A stretch of DNA of 64,000 nucleotides from Corynebacterium falsenii (GCA_001054945.1 JVKJ01000005.1:992001-1056000), one strand, 5' to 3'; positions 17,783 to 27,143 are shown, counted from the stretch's first letter. Program-made: numbers and translations. Notes: generated by a model from the letters alone, not told the origin.

Positions 17783-19564
17783 ATGACGAATACGACCGAT
17801 ACCACGATAAATCCAGCATCCGCCGCCAATGGCGCCGACGGAATCGAGGGCACGGCGTGGAAGGACAAGCCGTACCTGAAGTATTACGCCCCCTGGACGC
17901 AGCCGAACCTGGAATACAGCAATGACACCTTGGTGACCATGCTGCGGAACGCTGTGGCGACACACGCCGACCGGGAGGCTATCGAGTTCTTCGGAGCGAC
18001 GACGACCTATGGGGAATTCCTCCAACAGGTCAATAGTTGCGCGGCGGGGTTGCGCGAGCTCGGCGTGAAGCAGGGGGATCGCGTGGCCCTGATGATGCCC
18101 AATTGTCCGCAGCACTTGGTCGCGTTCTTCGGCGTGCTGACCCTGGGCGCCACGGTCACGGAGCACAACCCGCTGTACACTGCCCGCGAGCTGGAAGGGC
18201 CATTCAACGATCACGGCGCCCACGTGGTGATCGCGTGGGACAAAGTGGCCGGGGTCTGCCAGGAACTGGTCGGCAAAACTCCCCTGGAGACAGTGATCTC
18301 GGTGAACATGATCGAGGCCATGCCGAAGCTGAAGCAGTTTGCGCTGAAACTGCCGCTCTCCTCGATCCGCGAAAAGCGCAACCAGTTGCACGGGAAGGCC
18401 CCAGGAACACTCAGTTTCAAAGAGCTTCTGGACCCGAAGCAGGGCGGCAAAGGGGTGCACATTCGCCCTCCGGAGGCGCTGGGGGCGGACGACCCCGCGG
18501 TCATCCTGTTCACCTCTGGCACCACGGGCAAGCCAAAGGGAGCGCAGCTCACTCACGGAAACATCATGGCCAACGTGAAACAGGGACTCGCGTGGATCCA
18601 GGGCCTCGGGGAGGATGGGCAAGAGATCTACCTCGGCGCTCTCCCCTTGTTCCACGTGTATGGCCTCACCCTCACCGCCGGGCTGGGCATCGGCACCGCG
18701 GGCAAGATCAAGTTGCTGCCCAAGCCGGAGATCCCGCTGATCGTGGATGCCCTTAAAAAGGAGCTGCCCACGTGGATGCCGGGAGTCCCCACCTTGTACG
18801 ACAAGATCCTCGATGCATCCGAGGAGCACGATTTGGATCTGTCTGGGATCAAGAATGCCCTGTCCGGTGCGGCGCCGCTGCCCATACCGACAACCTTGGC
18901 GTGGGAGAAAAAGACGGGTGGCAAGATCATTGAGGGCTACGGCCTCACCGAAACCGCCCCGATCATTGTGGCTAACCCCCAGACCGACGATCGCCGCGAG
19001 GGATACATCGGGATTCCATTCCCCGATACCGAGGTGCGCGTCGCCGATCCGAACGACTTCTCGCGAACGATGCCCGATGGCGAAGCCGGCGAGCTACTGG
19101 TCCGTGGCCCCCAGGTGTTTAACGGCTACATCAACGTCGAAGACGATGCCCAGCCTTTCTACGACGATTGGTTCTGCACCGGCGACATGGCCGTGATGGA
19201 GCCGGACGGATTCCTGAAGATCGTCTCCCGCATCAAGGAAATGATCATCACCGGTGGCTTCAACGTCTATCCAGCCGAGGTCGAGGACTTCCTGGCCGAG
19301 CACCCGCAGATTGAGAAGGCCGGGGTAGTCGGGCTGCCCAAGACCGACGGTTCCGAAGAGGTCGTCGCCGCTGTCACGCTGGCCCCCGGGGTCGACGAAT
19401 CGGACTTCGATGCGGAGAAGGTCCGCGAGTGGGCTCGCGATGGTCTCACCCGGTACAAGGTCCCCCGCCGCTACTTCGTGGTCGATGAGCTCCCCGCGGA
19501 CCTTATCGGCAAGATCCGCCGACGCGAAGTCAAGGACCTGATCGAGTCCATGATCGCCAAGTAA
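17783..19564 (+). CDS. fadD: Long-chain fatty-acid-CoA ligase
   Basis: 593 residues of the ANL superfamily. The P-loop [16 protein letters not shown] (about 242-257), the A5 motif [11 protein letters not shown], the A8 hinge region [20 protein letters not shown] and the catalytic Lys near the C-terminus (LIGKIRRRE) are all present. It activates fatty acids to acyl-CoA through acyl-AMP, feeding beta-oxidation or lipid synthesis; the exact chain length is not readable. AAGGAGG lies 8 bases before the ATG. It is divergent from mshA and convergent with murB. Confidence 0.93.
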   Translation: MTNTTDTTINPASAANGADGIEGTAWKDKPYLKYYAPWTQPNLEYSNDTLVTMLRNAVATHADREAIEFFGATTTYGEFLQQVNSCAAGLRELGVKQGDRVALMMPNCPQHLVAFFGVLTLGATVTEHNPLYTARELEGPFNDHGAHVVIAWDKVAGVCQELVGKTPLETVISVNMIEAMPKLKQFALKLPLSSIREKRNQLHGKAPGTLSFKELLDPKQGGKGVHIRPPEALGADDPAVILFTSGTTGKPKGAQLTHGNIMANVKQGLAWIQGLGEDGQEIYLGALPLFHVYGLTLTAGLGIGTAGKIKLLPKPEIPLIVDALKKELPTWMPGVPTLYDKILDASEEHDLDLSGIKNALSGAAPLPIPTTLAWEKKTGGKIIEGYGLTETAPIIVANPQTDDRREGYIGIPFPDTEVRVADPNDFSRTMPDGEAGELLVRGPQVFNGYINVEDDAQPFYDDWFCTGDMAVMEPDGFLKIVSRIKEMIITGGFNVYPAEVEDFLAEHPQIEKAGVVGLPKTDGSEEVVAAVTLAPGVDESDFDAEKVREWARDGLTRYKVPRRYFVVDELPADLIGKIRRREVKDLIESMIAK

Positions 19565-19583
19565 GGGGCCTCGCCCACCCCAA

Positions 19584-20813
19584 TCAGTCGGGCATCGCCA
19601 CGCCCAACCAGACAGGCTCCGGCACGAGGCTCACGCCGAAGGCGTCCCGGACCCCGTTTCGCACCGCCACCGCCAGGTCCACAATGTCCTGACTGGTGGC
19701 AGTGCCTCGATTGGTCAGCGCCAGCGTGTGCTTCGTGGATAGGGACACCCGCTCGTTCCCCGGGACGTGCCACCCCTTGGAAAACCCGGCGCGTTCGATC
19801 AGCCACGCCGCGGAGAATTTGAAGCACGGCTCCCCGCTCTCGGCCGCAGGGTACATCGGCATGGACTCCGCCGACCGCGGGCCGACCTTCTCGGCCACCG
19901 CCGCCACCACCGCATCCCGCGCGTCCTCGCCGCACACCACCGGGTTGGTGAAGAAGGAACCGGCCGACCAGGTGTCCTGATCCCCCTCATCCAGCACCAT
20001 TCCCTTGCCGCGCCGCAGTTCCAGCACGTGCGCGCGCACGTCCTCCACGGGTTTCCTCGCTGCTGGGGCGCCTTCCGCAGCTTCTTCCTTCTCGACGCCC
20101 AATCGACGGGCCAGCTCCCCGTACCTCAGCGGTGCGGACAGCCCATCGGTGGTCAAAGAGAATTCCACCGCCGTCACCACCGCGCGTCGAGTGAATTTCA
20201 GGTTGGAATAGCGGTAGCCAAGTTCGAGGCTCTCCGGGCTGACCCAGCTCAAAGTCCCATCGTCGCGGTTATGCAGCTGCACCCGCGTGAGCGTGGAGGC
20301 GACCTCGGCGCCATAGGCGCCGACGTTCTGCACCGGGGTGGCCCCGACTGATCCGGGGATGCCGCTCAGGCACTCCAGCCCACCCAACTTCGCCTCAACG
20401 GTGGCCCGCACAAGCGCATCCCACGTCACCCCGGCGAACGCGCGGACCAATCCGGTCTTGCGATCGATCTCGATCCCGCGCATGTTGTCCTCGGTGCCGG
20501 GATCGGGGGACTCGGTGGCGTCCGCAAGAACGACGAGCAACCCGGCAACCTCCGGGCCCTCTCCCACGACCAGGTTGGATCCCCCTCCCACGACGATCCA
20601 AGGGTGGCGTGCCTCGTCGCACAGGGTGACCACCTGGGAGAGGGCTGCGGCTGACGAACACGCAATGACGCCTGCCGGCGCTCCCCCGATGTGCAAAGTT
20701 GTGAGCTGGGAAAATGCGCGCTCCTCGAGGCGCACCTCGGGGATCGTGGCAGCTCGGTCGAGAATCGACTGGGCGGCGGCGGGGCTCGTTGCGTTTTCGT
20801 CTGAATCAGTCAC
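19584..20813 (-). CDS. murB: UDP-N-acetylenolpyruvoylglucosamine reductase
   Basis: Second committed step of peptidoglycan precursor synthesis; a cytosolic FAD enzyme using NADPH. FAD-domain motifs WIVVGGGSNLVVGEG and LECLSGIPGSVGATPVQNVG, the catalytic region SAGSFFTNPVV and PCFKFSAAWLIERAGF (with the C-terminal MurB fold) are clear. At 409 residues it is longer than E. coli MurB because of an inserted loop rich in Glu/Ala (about 260-275). It starts with GTG at 20813, only 23 bases from the divergent DUF2505 start. Confidence 0.95.
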   Translation of the reverse strand: MTDSDENATSPAAAQSILDRAATIPEVRLEERAFSQLTTLHIGGAPAGVIACSSAAALSQVVTLCDEARHPWIVVGGGSNLVVGEGPEVAGLLVVLADATESPDPGTEDNMRGIEIDRKTGLVRAFAGVTWDALVRATVEAKLGGLECLSGIPGSVGATPVQNVGAYGAEVASTLTRVQLHNRDDGTLSWVSPESLELGYRYSNLKFTRRAVVTAVEFSLTTDGLSAPLRYGELARRLGVEKEEAAEGAPAARKPVEDVRAHVLELRRGKGMVLDEGDQDTWSAGSFFTNPVVCGEDARDAVVAAVAEKVGPRSAESMPMYPAAESGEPCFKFSAAWLIERAGFSKGWHVPGNERVSLSTKHTLALTNRGTATSQDIVDLAVAVRNGVRDAFGVSLVPEPVWLGVAMPD

Positions 20814-20836
20814 CCGTCTAACGGTAGTCTGTCCCC

Positions 20837-21340
20837 ATGACGACTCACAGCGAGAACACGGCAAGCATCAGCTTCCCCATTGAGAAGGTCTATGAGGCGC
20901 TGTCCTCCAACGACTACTGGAACTACGAGGCAAAGCACATTGGGGATGAGCCCGGCGAGGTGAATTCCTTTTCTGCAGAGCCGAATATCGACGTCGTGCT
21001 CTTCGAGGAGCTGCCGCAATCCGCCCTGCCCGAGGCCGTGCGATCGATGGTCTCCCAAGCACTGAAGCTGAAGCGCACCGTCAACTTTGGCCCTCTGGCC
21101 GGCGGAGAAACGACGGGCACCGTGAACGCCGAGGTCAAGGGCGCTCCTGTCACCTTCTCCTCCGATGTGAAGCTGAAGGGTGCCGAGGCACAGACCACCC
21201 TGACTGCCGAGTCCGCTGTGGACGTGAAGATCCCGATGATGGGCGCGGTGCTGGAGCCCAAGGTCGCCGAGTACGTCCAGGAATTCCTGTCCAAGGAGGC
21301 CTCCCTCCTCGAGGCATGGATCACCGAGAACTCCAACTAA
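20837..21340 (+). CDS. DUF2505 family protein
   Basis: 167 residues with no signal peptide or membrane segment. The start TASISFPIEKVYEALSSNDYW and the centre VNFGPLAGGETTGTVNAEV match the actinobacterial DUF2505 family, which has a START/SRPBCC-like fold and may bind a hydrophobic ligand. The function is unknown. TAGTCT lies about 10 bases before the ATG, so the mRNA is probably leaderless. It diverges from murB and is followed by a strong hairpin at 21381. Confidence 0.85.
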   Translation: MTTHSENTASISFPIEKVYEALSSNDYWNYEAKHIGDEPGEVNSFSAEPNIDVVLFEELPQSALPEAVRSMVSQALKLKRTVNFGPLAGGETTGTVNAEVKGAPVTFSSDVKLKGAEAQTTLTAESAVDVKIPMMGAVLEPKVAEYVQEFLSKEASLLEAWITENSN

Positions 21341-21380
21341 GCCCCGGTAGGTAGCCCTGGCTGATCACGCACACAATCTT

Positions 21381-21411
21381 CGGGCCCGTTCGTGGAACAC
21401 GAGCGGGCCCG
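21381..21411 (+). terminator. Strong hairpin between DUF2505 and the methyltransferase
   Basis: CGGGCCCGTTCGTG (21381-21394) and CACGAGCGGGCCCG (21398-21411) pair over 14 positions with one G-T wobble and a GAA loop. There is no T-tract, as in many actinobacterial I-shaped terminators. It also lies in a stretch that could encode the true N-terminus of the next gene. Confidence 0.6.
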
Positions 21412-21470
21412 TCGGTGTCCCCACTCGCGGGACCACCGGATTCAATCGCCTGCGACGCAGCGATCGGTGG

Positions 21471-22187
21471 TTGGTGGCCCAGCCCTTCGCGCAGGCGCTG
21501 TTCCGCAACGCCGTGGTGCACGAGGCCCGACAGCCGGTGGCGGTGGACGTGGGCTACGGGGCCTCCCACACCACCACGGTAGAGTGGGCGCGGTGGCTGC
21601 GCCGCCTGGCCCCTGGGGTAGAGGTAACGGGTCTGGAGATCGACGAGAGCCGGGTGCTGCCACCCCGCGACGGGGTGAACTTCGCACTGGGGGGATTTGA
21701 GCTGGCGGGCATGCGCGCTGATGTGGTGCGGGCCTTCAACGTCCTGCGTCAGTATGACGAGGACCAGGTTCAAGCTGCGTGGGAGATGATGCGGAGCCGG
21801 CTGCGCCCCGGCGGCGTGATCGTGGAGGGGACCTGCGACGAGATCGGGCGCCGCTCCGCGTGGGTGCTTCTCGATGAGCACGGACCGGTGAGCCTCACCC
21901 TCTCCTGGGATCCCTTCGACGTGATGCGCCCCTCGGATATCGCCGAGCGACTTCCCAAGGCGCTCATCCACCGCAACACTCCGGGGCACCGCATCCACGA
22001 CGTCCTCCGGCACATGGATGCCGCCTGGGATCGCGCCGCAGGGCTCGCCGTCTTCGGCCCGCGAGTGCGGTGGCGGGAGGCCCGGGAGATATTTTGGGAC
22101 GCCACGTCAATCTCTCCCCGGCTCAGCTCCCATCGCCGCCTGCGGGATAACAGCATCACCCTGCCGTGGTCCGCCGTGTGTGACTGA
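21471..22187 (+). CDS. Class I SAM-dependent methyltransferase-like protein
   Basis: At least 239 residues. AVDVGYGASHTTTVEWARWL looks like motif I of a Rossmann methyltransferase and VTGLEIDESRVL like motif [22 protein letters not shown] is the motif after strand 5. The substrate is unknown. The frame stays open upstream to a TAG at 21348, and the upstream residues PTRGTTGFNRLRRSDRW look like a family N-terminus, yet offer only CTG (21357) or TTG (21468) as starts. GTG at 21471 is therefore a conservative start and the real protein may be about 38 residues longer. A dispersed GGGACGCCA motif lies within the gene (22096). Confidence 0.75.
   Translation: MVAQPFAQALFRNAVVHEARQPVAVDVGYGASHTTTVEWARWLRRLAPGVEVTGLEIDESRVLPPRDGVNFALGGFELAGMRADVVRAFNVLRQYDEDQVQAAWEMMRSRLRPGGVIVEGTCDEIGRRSAWVLLDEHGPVSLTLSWDPFDVMRPSDIAERLPKALIHRNTPGHRIHDVLRHMDAAWDRAAGLAVFGPRVRWREAREIFWDATSISPRLSSHRRLRDNSITLPWSAVCD
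22092..22105 (-). repeat. Dispersed motif GTGGCGTCCCAAAA, copy 3
   Basis: The + strand reads TTTTGGGACGCCAC inside the methyltransferase gene, where it encodes FWDAT in a different frame use from copies 1 and 4. It is an exact match to the other copies. Confidence 0.75.
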
Positions 22188-22335
22188 CGGCGAGTGCGGC
22201 CACACGGGCACGCTTAGCTGGCAACAAGAACAGCTGGGTACAACCTGTGTTTTCCCACCAACTTCCTCACTTTTTCCTCCAAGGCACCATGCAGCTGTGG
22301 CATGCGAAGCGTTTTTCGGGGACACTGTACGAGAT

Positions 22336-23319
22336 ATGAATACTGCACCACTGGATCTGAACAACGCCCCCCGTACCCAGCCCCCGCGTAAAAGGCGTTC
22401 CCGGGCCGGTGCGGTCATCATCAGCTTGATCGTCGTTCTTGCACTGCTGATCGCGGCCGCCGAATTCGGGTCCCGCTACTACCTGAAGAACCAGATCACC
22501 GACGAGATCAAAAAGAGTGCCTCCACCAACGGCATGTCCACCGATCCCGAGGTGAAGTTCGGTTCCACGCCAGTATTGCCGGGCCTGCTGCGGAAGCAGC
22601 TGCCGCACTTGGACATCGCAATCCCTTCCTCCCTGGACATTAGCTACCAGGACAATGACCGCTCCCGGCCCATCATTAAGGGCCAGCCGCCGGTCCACTT
22701 GGTGGGCGACAGGGTGAAGACCCAGGGGAACAACGCCATCGTGGGTGACCTCACGGTGGACACGCAGATCCCCAAGGAGCTCATGTTGGCCAAGGTCCAA
22801 GAGGAAACCCAATCCAAGGGCGGGGGTTCGCCGCTGGAACAGTTGGTGAAGGTCACGGGCATCAAGCCAAACCCGGGCTCCCAGATGTTGGACTTCCAGA
22901 TCGGCGGCGGCTTGGCTTCCCTCTCCATGAAGCCCCGCATTGAGGCCGGAAAGCTGGTCATGGATGTGCAGGATGCGTCAGTCCTTGGGCAGGCTCTTCC
23001 CGGGGAGCTGACCCAGCGCCTCAAGCAGGCAATGGAGAAGAACACCACCCAAGCGGAAAGCGTGAATGGCCTGGACTTCCAGAGCGTTAACGTCACTGAT
23101 AACGGGATGGATCTGAAGCTCCACGGCACGGACGTGGATATGCGCGAAGTGAATAAAAACCTGGACACGACCGGCGGCACCGCAGGCGAGCGCACCAACG
23201 GGAAGCAGCCCACCAGCCCTCAAGGTTCCGGCGGCGCCCCAACGGTGGGCAAGCTCCCCAACGGCCCCACCGAAGGTGACACCAGTGGTGGAGGCGGCGA
23301 GCTGCGCAGCAGCCTATAG
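22336..23319 (+). CDS. LmeA-like (DUF2993) phospholipid-binding envelope protein
   Basis: 327 residues. A basic N-terminus (PPRKRRSRAG) and one membrane helix (about 27-48) anchor it, with the rest outside. The extracellular part, with VKFGSTPVLPGLLRKQLPHL and later IGGGLASLSMKP, resembles the DUF2993 family whose mycobacterial member LmeA binds phospholipid and affects mannan maturation. The C-terminus (from about 285) is Gly/Pro/Thr-rich and probably disordered. The ATG at 22336 is preferred over the much longer open frame overlapping the previous gene. Its last 6 bases overlap the convergent deoC 3' end. Confidence 0.82.
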   Translation: MNTAPLDLNNAPRTQPPRKRRSRAGAVIISLIVVLALLIAAAEFGSRYYLKNQITDEIKKSASTNGMSTDPEVKFGSTPVLPGLLRKQLPHLDIAIPSSLDISYQDNDRSRPIIKGQPPVHLVGDRVKTQGNNAIVGDLTVDTQIPKELMLAKVQEETQSKGGGSPLEQLVKVTGIKPNPGSQMLDFQIGGGLASLSMKPRIEAGKLVMDVQDASVLGQALPGELTQRLKQAMEKNTTQAESVNGLDFQSVNVTDNGMDLKLHGTDVDMREVNKNLDTTGGTAGERTNGKQPTSPQGSGGAPTVGKLPNGPTEGDTSGGGGELRSSL

Positions 23320-24030
23320 CGCTCCATCGAGGATCGGTCGAGGTGCGGAGACCCCCAAACGGGTAGCTCCCGCCTCGATCATTTTTATGGCCGTGTCCCA
23401 ATCACGAATGCCCCCGGAGGCCTTGATTCCGATCTCTCCCTCATGGCGATCGTGTCCGAACCGGGCTCGCCGACCGGCGCGGTCGAGCTCATCCGCCATG
23501 ATCTCGACAGCCTCCACGGTGGCTCCGCCCGCCGGGTGGAACCCGGTGGACGTCTTCACGTAATCCACGTCTGCCTGGATGCACGCACGGACGGCACCGC
23601 GCAGTTGCTCTTCACTCAGCACCGCGGACTCCAGGATCACCTTCAGGGTCACCGGGCGCGGCACGGCCTCGCGGATGGTGATGAGCTCAGACAACATGGC
23701 GTTTTCGTCTCCGGTCACCGCGGCGGCGAGATCGATCACCACATCAATTTCCGCAGCTCCCTGTTCCACAGCGAAGCGTGCCTCCGTGGCTTTGATCAGT
23801 GCTTGATGCTTCCCAGAGGGGAACCCCACGACCGTTGCGAGGCGCATCGAATCACCGACCTGCAGTGGCAGCATCGAGGGTGACACGCACACGGCTCCAC
23901 ATCCCAGTTCCGAGGCCGCCGTCACGAGGTCAGCCACGTCGGCGCGGGTCGATTCTGGCTTCAAGAGGGTGGCGTCCATAATGGACGCGACCAATTCGCG
24001 GGTGATCGCTGGTTTTTGGGAGGACGCCAC
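23314..24030 (-). CDS. deoC: Deoxyribose-phosphate aldolase
   Basis: Splits 2-deoxyribose-5-phosphate to acetaldehyde and glyceraldehyde-3-phosphate in deoxynucleoside catabolism. VDYVKTSTGFHPAGG holds the Schiff-base lysine and EIGIKASGGIRDW the second lysine; VVGFPSGKH and AAEIDVVIDL are family blocks. 238 residues is normal. The GTG start at 24030 is part of a sequence, GTGGCGTCCTCCCAAAAA, resembling the dispersed motif with a TCC insertion. It is followed closely upstream by the DUF2516 gene, an operon-like spacing of 3 bases. Confidence 0.94.
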   Translation of the reverse strand: MASSQKPAITRELVASIMDATLLKPESTRADVADLVTAASELGCGAVCVSPSMLPLQVGDSMRLATVVGFPSGKHQALIKATEARFAVEQGAAEIDVVIDLAAAVTGDENAMLSELITIREAVPRPVTLKVILESAVLSEEQLRGAVRACIQADVDYVKTSTGFHPAGGATVEAVEIMADELDRAGRRARFGHDRHEGEIGIKASGGIRDWDTAIKMIEAGATRLGVSAPRPILDGAL

Positions 24031-24033
24031 TGT

Positions 24034-24369
24034 TTACCACCCTCCCGCATTGTCCAAAGCTTCCTTCACCCCGGGGCGGATGTCCTGCCAGTAGATCCCC
24101 ACGATGACGGCGGCGATCACCCACAGGAATCCAATCGACGAGGTGAGGCTGCCCGACAAGAGTGGCGCCACGGAAATGAACGCTGCCACCGAGGCGCCGC
24201 CCATGAGCATGATCCAATTCTGCTTCACCCGATCGATGACGGTGAAAGCATCTTCCCGGGTCCTCAACACCAGGACCAACCCAGTGATGGCGAGAACGAA
24301 AATGCACACCCCCAGGACGGTGTTCACCAATCCGTACAGCCGCAACATCCAAAGCACCGCTTGATTCAT
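24034..24369 (-). CDS. DUF2516 family membrane protein
   Basis: About 111 residues with three hydrophobic segments (about 12-32, 54-72, 79-97) around VLGVCIFVLAITGLVLVL and IGFLWVIAAVIVGIYWQDIR. This matches the small actinobacterial DUF2516 family, of unknown role. AGGATG lies 9 bases before the ATG at 24369, which is why this start is preferred over 24399. It ends 3 bases before deoC begins, so the two are probably co-transcribed. Confidence 0.8.
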   Translation of the reverse strand: MNQAVLWMLRLYGLVNTVLGVCIFVLAITGLVLVLRTREDAFTVIDRVKQNWIMLMGGASVAAFISVAPLLSGSLTSSIGFLWVIAAVIVGIYWQDIRPGVKEALDNAGGW

Positions 24370-24467
24370 GCGTGTCATCCTACTAGTCAAGGCGGACAAT
24401 GAGGTGTGACACGGTGTGCGGTCCTGGGGGATGAACGCCGAACAGGAAGTCGGTCTGCGCGGAAGTC

Positions 24468-25862
24468 CTAGCTAGCGATGGCGACGATGAGATCGGAGAT
24501 CGCGTGAATCAGAAGTCCGGCGAGCGACCCGACCACGGTGCCGTTCACGCGGATGAACTGGAGGTCCTTTCCCACCATCAATTCGATGCGGTCGCTCGCC
24601 TCCTCGTCATCCCACTGCTCCACCGTTTCGCCGATAATGCTGGTGACCTCGCCGGCGTAATTATCGGCCAAGTAACTGGCTGCTCCCACAATGCGCTGTT
24701 CCAGCCGTGCCCGGAACTCGGGTTCGTCCTCGATTCTTTGCGCGAAGTCCGTGGTCCAATCCTGCAGTCGGGTCCGCAGTATGGACTCGGGATCCCGGGC
24801 CATGGTCGTGAGGGTGCTGCGGGTGGCCTCCCACATGTGGCCCGGAATCACTTTGACCGGGGTGGAATCCAATACATCGCCTTTGAACTTCTCCACGCGC
24901 TCGATCATTGTGTGATCGTGCTGCAGGTCGTGTGCCAGTTGGCGGATGAACCGTCGGATCGAGTGACGTGCCTCGTGATCTGGGTCGTTGCGCACATCTG
25001 AGGTGAACGCGACCAGCTCCCGGTACACCTTGTCACCCATCAGTTCCCGAATAAACCGGGGAGCCCACTGGGGCGTGCGTTCGTCGATGAGACGCACTAC
25101 GAAGTCCTCGCTGGTGTGGGCCTTATTGTCAGCCCATTCCACGACGGCTTCCACTGCGGGCTCGATTCGACCTTCCTCGATCAGCTGCTCGAGCGCACGT
25201 CCCAATGGCGGACCCCACGTCGGTTCCCGCAGCTGGTCTACAATAAGCATGTTGATGACCTGCTCGGCTTCTGCGCGGTCGATGCCGTTGACCGCCACGT
25301 CGACGAGCTTGCCTGCCTCGCGGGAGATGACCTGACTTCCGCCGCCGCGCAGCACCCACGTGGCCATGCGCTCCGGAATATGGGCCTTCTGTAGCTTGTC
25401 TGCGATGACAGGAGCGTTGAAGAAATTGTCGCCCACGAACCCGCTCAGTTCGTGGCCCACCTGATTTTTCTTCTTCTTAATCAACGCCGTGTGCGGAATC
25501 GGGATTCCCAGCGGATGGCGGAACAGGGCGGTCACCGCGAACCAGTCCGCCAATGCTCCGACCATGCCGGCCTCGGAAGCTGCCTTGATATACGAGATCC
25601 ACCTCGGTGCATGTTCCTCACCGCGGGCCGCTTGGTCGCCCGACAGGTTGGCCCAGCCGCCATGCTGCAGCCAGAGACATGTCAGGAAGATCAGGGCCGC
25701 CGCTACCAGTAGACCGGTGGCGAAAAGCTTATGGCGGCGCAGGTCCGCGCGCTGTTCAGCCTCGTGCTGCGGGTCGGGTCCCGGCACCGCGAGCGGGGAA
25801 CGGGGACGTTGCTCTACAAAACTCACCCCTTCATTATTGCCCCCACTCTCGTTCAGCAGCAT
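24468..25862 (-). CDS. DUF445 family membrane protein
   Basis: 464 residues. Two membrane segments flank a large cytoplasmic or periplasmic helical region: one at about 46-66 (LFATGLLVAAALIFLTCLWL) and one at the very C-terminus (GSLAGLLIHAISDLIVAI). The block GMVGALADWFAVTALFRHPLGIPIPHTA is the DUF445 signature. The function is unknown; an envelope-associated role has been suggested for relatives. An ATG at 25862 follows AGAGG; a GTG at 25826 is a second option. Transcribed in the same direction as the DUF2516-deoC pair. Confidence 0.88.
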   Translation of the reverse strand: MLLNESGGNNEGVSFVEQRPRSPLAVPGPDPQHEAEQRADLRRHKLFATGLLVAAALIFLTCLWLQHGGWANLSGDQAARGEEHAPRWISYIKAASEAGMVGALADWFAVTALFRHPLGIPIPHTALIKKKKNQVGHELSGFVGDNFFNAPVIADKLQKAHIPERMATWVLRGGGSQVISREAGKLVDVAVNGIDRAEAEQVINMLIVDQLREPTWGPPLGRALEQLIEEGRIEPAVEAVVEWADNKAHTSEDFVVRLIDERTPQWAPRFIRELMGDKVYRELVAFTSDVRNDPDHEARHSIRRFIRQLAHDLQHDHTMIERVEKFKGDVLDSTPVKVIPGHMWEATRSTLTTMARDPESILRTRLQDWTTDFAQRIEDEPEFRARLEQRIVGAASYLADNYAGEVTSIIGETVEQWDDEEASDRIELMVGKDLQFIRVNGTVVGSLAGLLIHAISDLIVAIAS

Positions 25863-25887
25863 TCGCTACACGCCTCTTGGCATGGGG

Positions 25888-25914
25888 AAAACCCTCTTCC
25901 TTGGTGGAAGAGGG
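25888..25914 (-). terminator. Terminator after the sdh region
   Basis: CCCTCTTCC (25892-25900) pairs with GGAAGAGGG (25906-25914) with a 5-base loop; read on the minus strand it ends in TTTTCC. It lies 115 bases beyond the last gene of the sdh unit. The 25915-26028 gap shows one TGGCGTCCC motif (25929) and no gene. Confidence 0.8.
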
Positions 25915-26028
25915 CTAGTGATTGGCGGTGGCGTCCCTAAGAATGGGTGACCCATTCAGGGCGCAACCTCACGCTGCGTCCGGCGACGCCCCCTACGTGG
26001 GAGTGCCCGGTTTTACGCGTGGCGAGCG

Positions 26029-26352
26029 CTAGTGAATGCGACCAGTGCGCTTCTTGTAGGCCCGGTAGTTGGCCCGGCCGAAGTGCACCAGAGCGAAGCC
26101 CAGGAGGAGCATGCCAACGCCAAACACGGCACCGCCGATGGCATAGGAGCTGGCGTGCTCTTGGGAGTGGACCACGCCGGCGGCGAGGCCGAACATGAGG
26201 CAGCCGAAGCCCGCCAGGGAGGTGAGGATGCAGCCCATTCCCAGCCAGGTCAGCGTGCGGTGCAGGGAGGAGTGCTGGGAATCGAAGCTCGACGGAACGT
26301 AGCCGTCCAAGTATCCCTTTTCGATGTAGAGATCCTCGGAGAGTTTAGGCAT
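26029..26352 (-). CDS. Membrane protein downstream of sdhB (unknown function)
   Basis: 107 residues with two clear membrane segments, about 35-57 (TLTWLGMGCILTSLAGFGCL) and 71-91 (AIGGAVFGVGMLLLGFALVH), a short charged N-terminus and a basic C-terminal tail (KKRTGRIH). It follows sdhB by 41 bases on the same strand and precedes a terminator, so it is probably the last gene of the sdh operon. I know it only as a conserved corynebacterial protein; a role in assembling or adjusting the succinate dehydrogenase complex is a guess from position. Confidence 0.75.
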   Translation of the reverse strand: MPKLSEDLYIEKGYLDGYVPSSFDSQHSSLHRTLTWLGMGCILTSLAGFGCLMFGLAAGVVHSQEHASSYAIGGAVFGVGMLLLGFALVHFGRANYRAYKKRTGRIH

Positions 26353-26393
26353 TGGAAGCTCCTACTTTCAGGAAAATGTAACTGGGGTTGATC

Positions 26394-27143
26394 TTAGTCG
26401 GCCTTGCCGCGGAAAGCAGAGCGCGTGCGTTCCTTCGTGACAGCGGACACGGCCGTCAGCGGGATGCCGGCAGGGCACACATCGGCGCACTCTCCATACA
26501 GCGAGCAATGCCCGAAGTTCGTTTCGAGCTCGTCGACCATGTTCTTGGCGCGGGTGCCCCGCTCCTCGCGGCCCAGGGGCGAGAGGGTGAGGTGGACCAA
26601 CTTGGCGCCGGTGAACAGGTGTGCTGCGCCGTTCGGGCAGGCGGCGACACAGGCGCCGCAGCCAATGCAGGCGGCGTGGTCGAGGGCGAGCTCGGCATCG
26701 TCGTGGTTCACGGCCAAGGTGTCCGCATCTGGAGCGGTACCGGCCATGACGGAGACGAATCCGCCCTTTTCCATCACGCGATCCAGGGCAGAGCGATCCA
26801 CGACCATGTCCTTGATGACGGGGTACGCGGCGGAGCGGAGGGGCTCCAGCTTGATCGTGTCGCCATCGTGGAAGGACAGCAGGCGCTGCTGGCACGCTGG
26901 CTTGTTCTGGTCGGGACCATGGGGACGGTCGTTGACCATGAGGCCACAGGTGCCGCAGATGCCCTCGCGGCAGTCCGAAGCGAAGGCGAAGGGCTCCTTG
27001 CCCTCCTCAACGTAGCGATTGTTCACATGATCGAGCAGCTCCAGGATGGACATCTGCTCTTCTGCGTCGTCAACATTGACAGACTCGAAGTGGCCTTCGG
27101 CATTCGGGCCCGCCTGACGCCAGATTTCAAGATGCAATTTCAT
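26394..27143 (-). CDS. sdhB: Succinate dehydrogenase iron-sulfur subunit
   Basis: 249 residues carrying electrons from SdhA to the membrane subunit in the TCA cycle. The N-terminal plant-type [2Fe-2S] site is DCREGICGTCGLMVN plus KPACQQ, and the C-terminal ferredoxin part has CIGCGACVAACPNG and CSLYGECADVCPAGI for the other clusters. The ATG shares its A with the last base of the sdhA stop, so translation is coupled. The length and layout match the actinobacterial/Bacillus-type enzyme. Confidence 0.96.
   Translation of the reverse strand: MKLHLEIWRQAGPNAEGHFESVNVDDAEEQMSILELLDHVNNRYVEEGKEPFAFASDCREGICGTCGLMVNDRPHGPDQNKPACQQRLLSFHDGDTIKLEPLRSAAYPVIKDMVVDRSALDRVMEKGGFVSVMAGTAPDADTLAVNHDDAELALDHAACIGCGACVAACPNGAAHLFTGAKLVHLTLSPLGREERGTRAKNMVDELETNFGHCSLYGECADVCPAGIPLTAVSAVTKERTRSAFRGKAD

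Noticed and set aside
16415..18829. A single 804-residue minus-strand open frame
   Set aside because: Only the part up to the ATG at 17671 is MshA; the extension is the antisense shadow of the acyl-CoA ligase gene.
21392..21700. 102-codon Arg/Gly-rich plus-strand frame over the methyltransferase start
   Set aside because: It is an out-of-frame shadow of the GC-rich methyltransferase sequence and lacks any family pattern.
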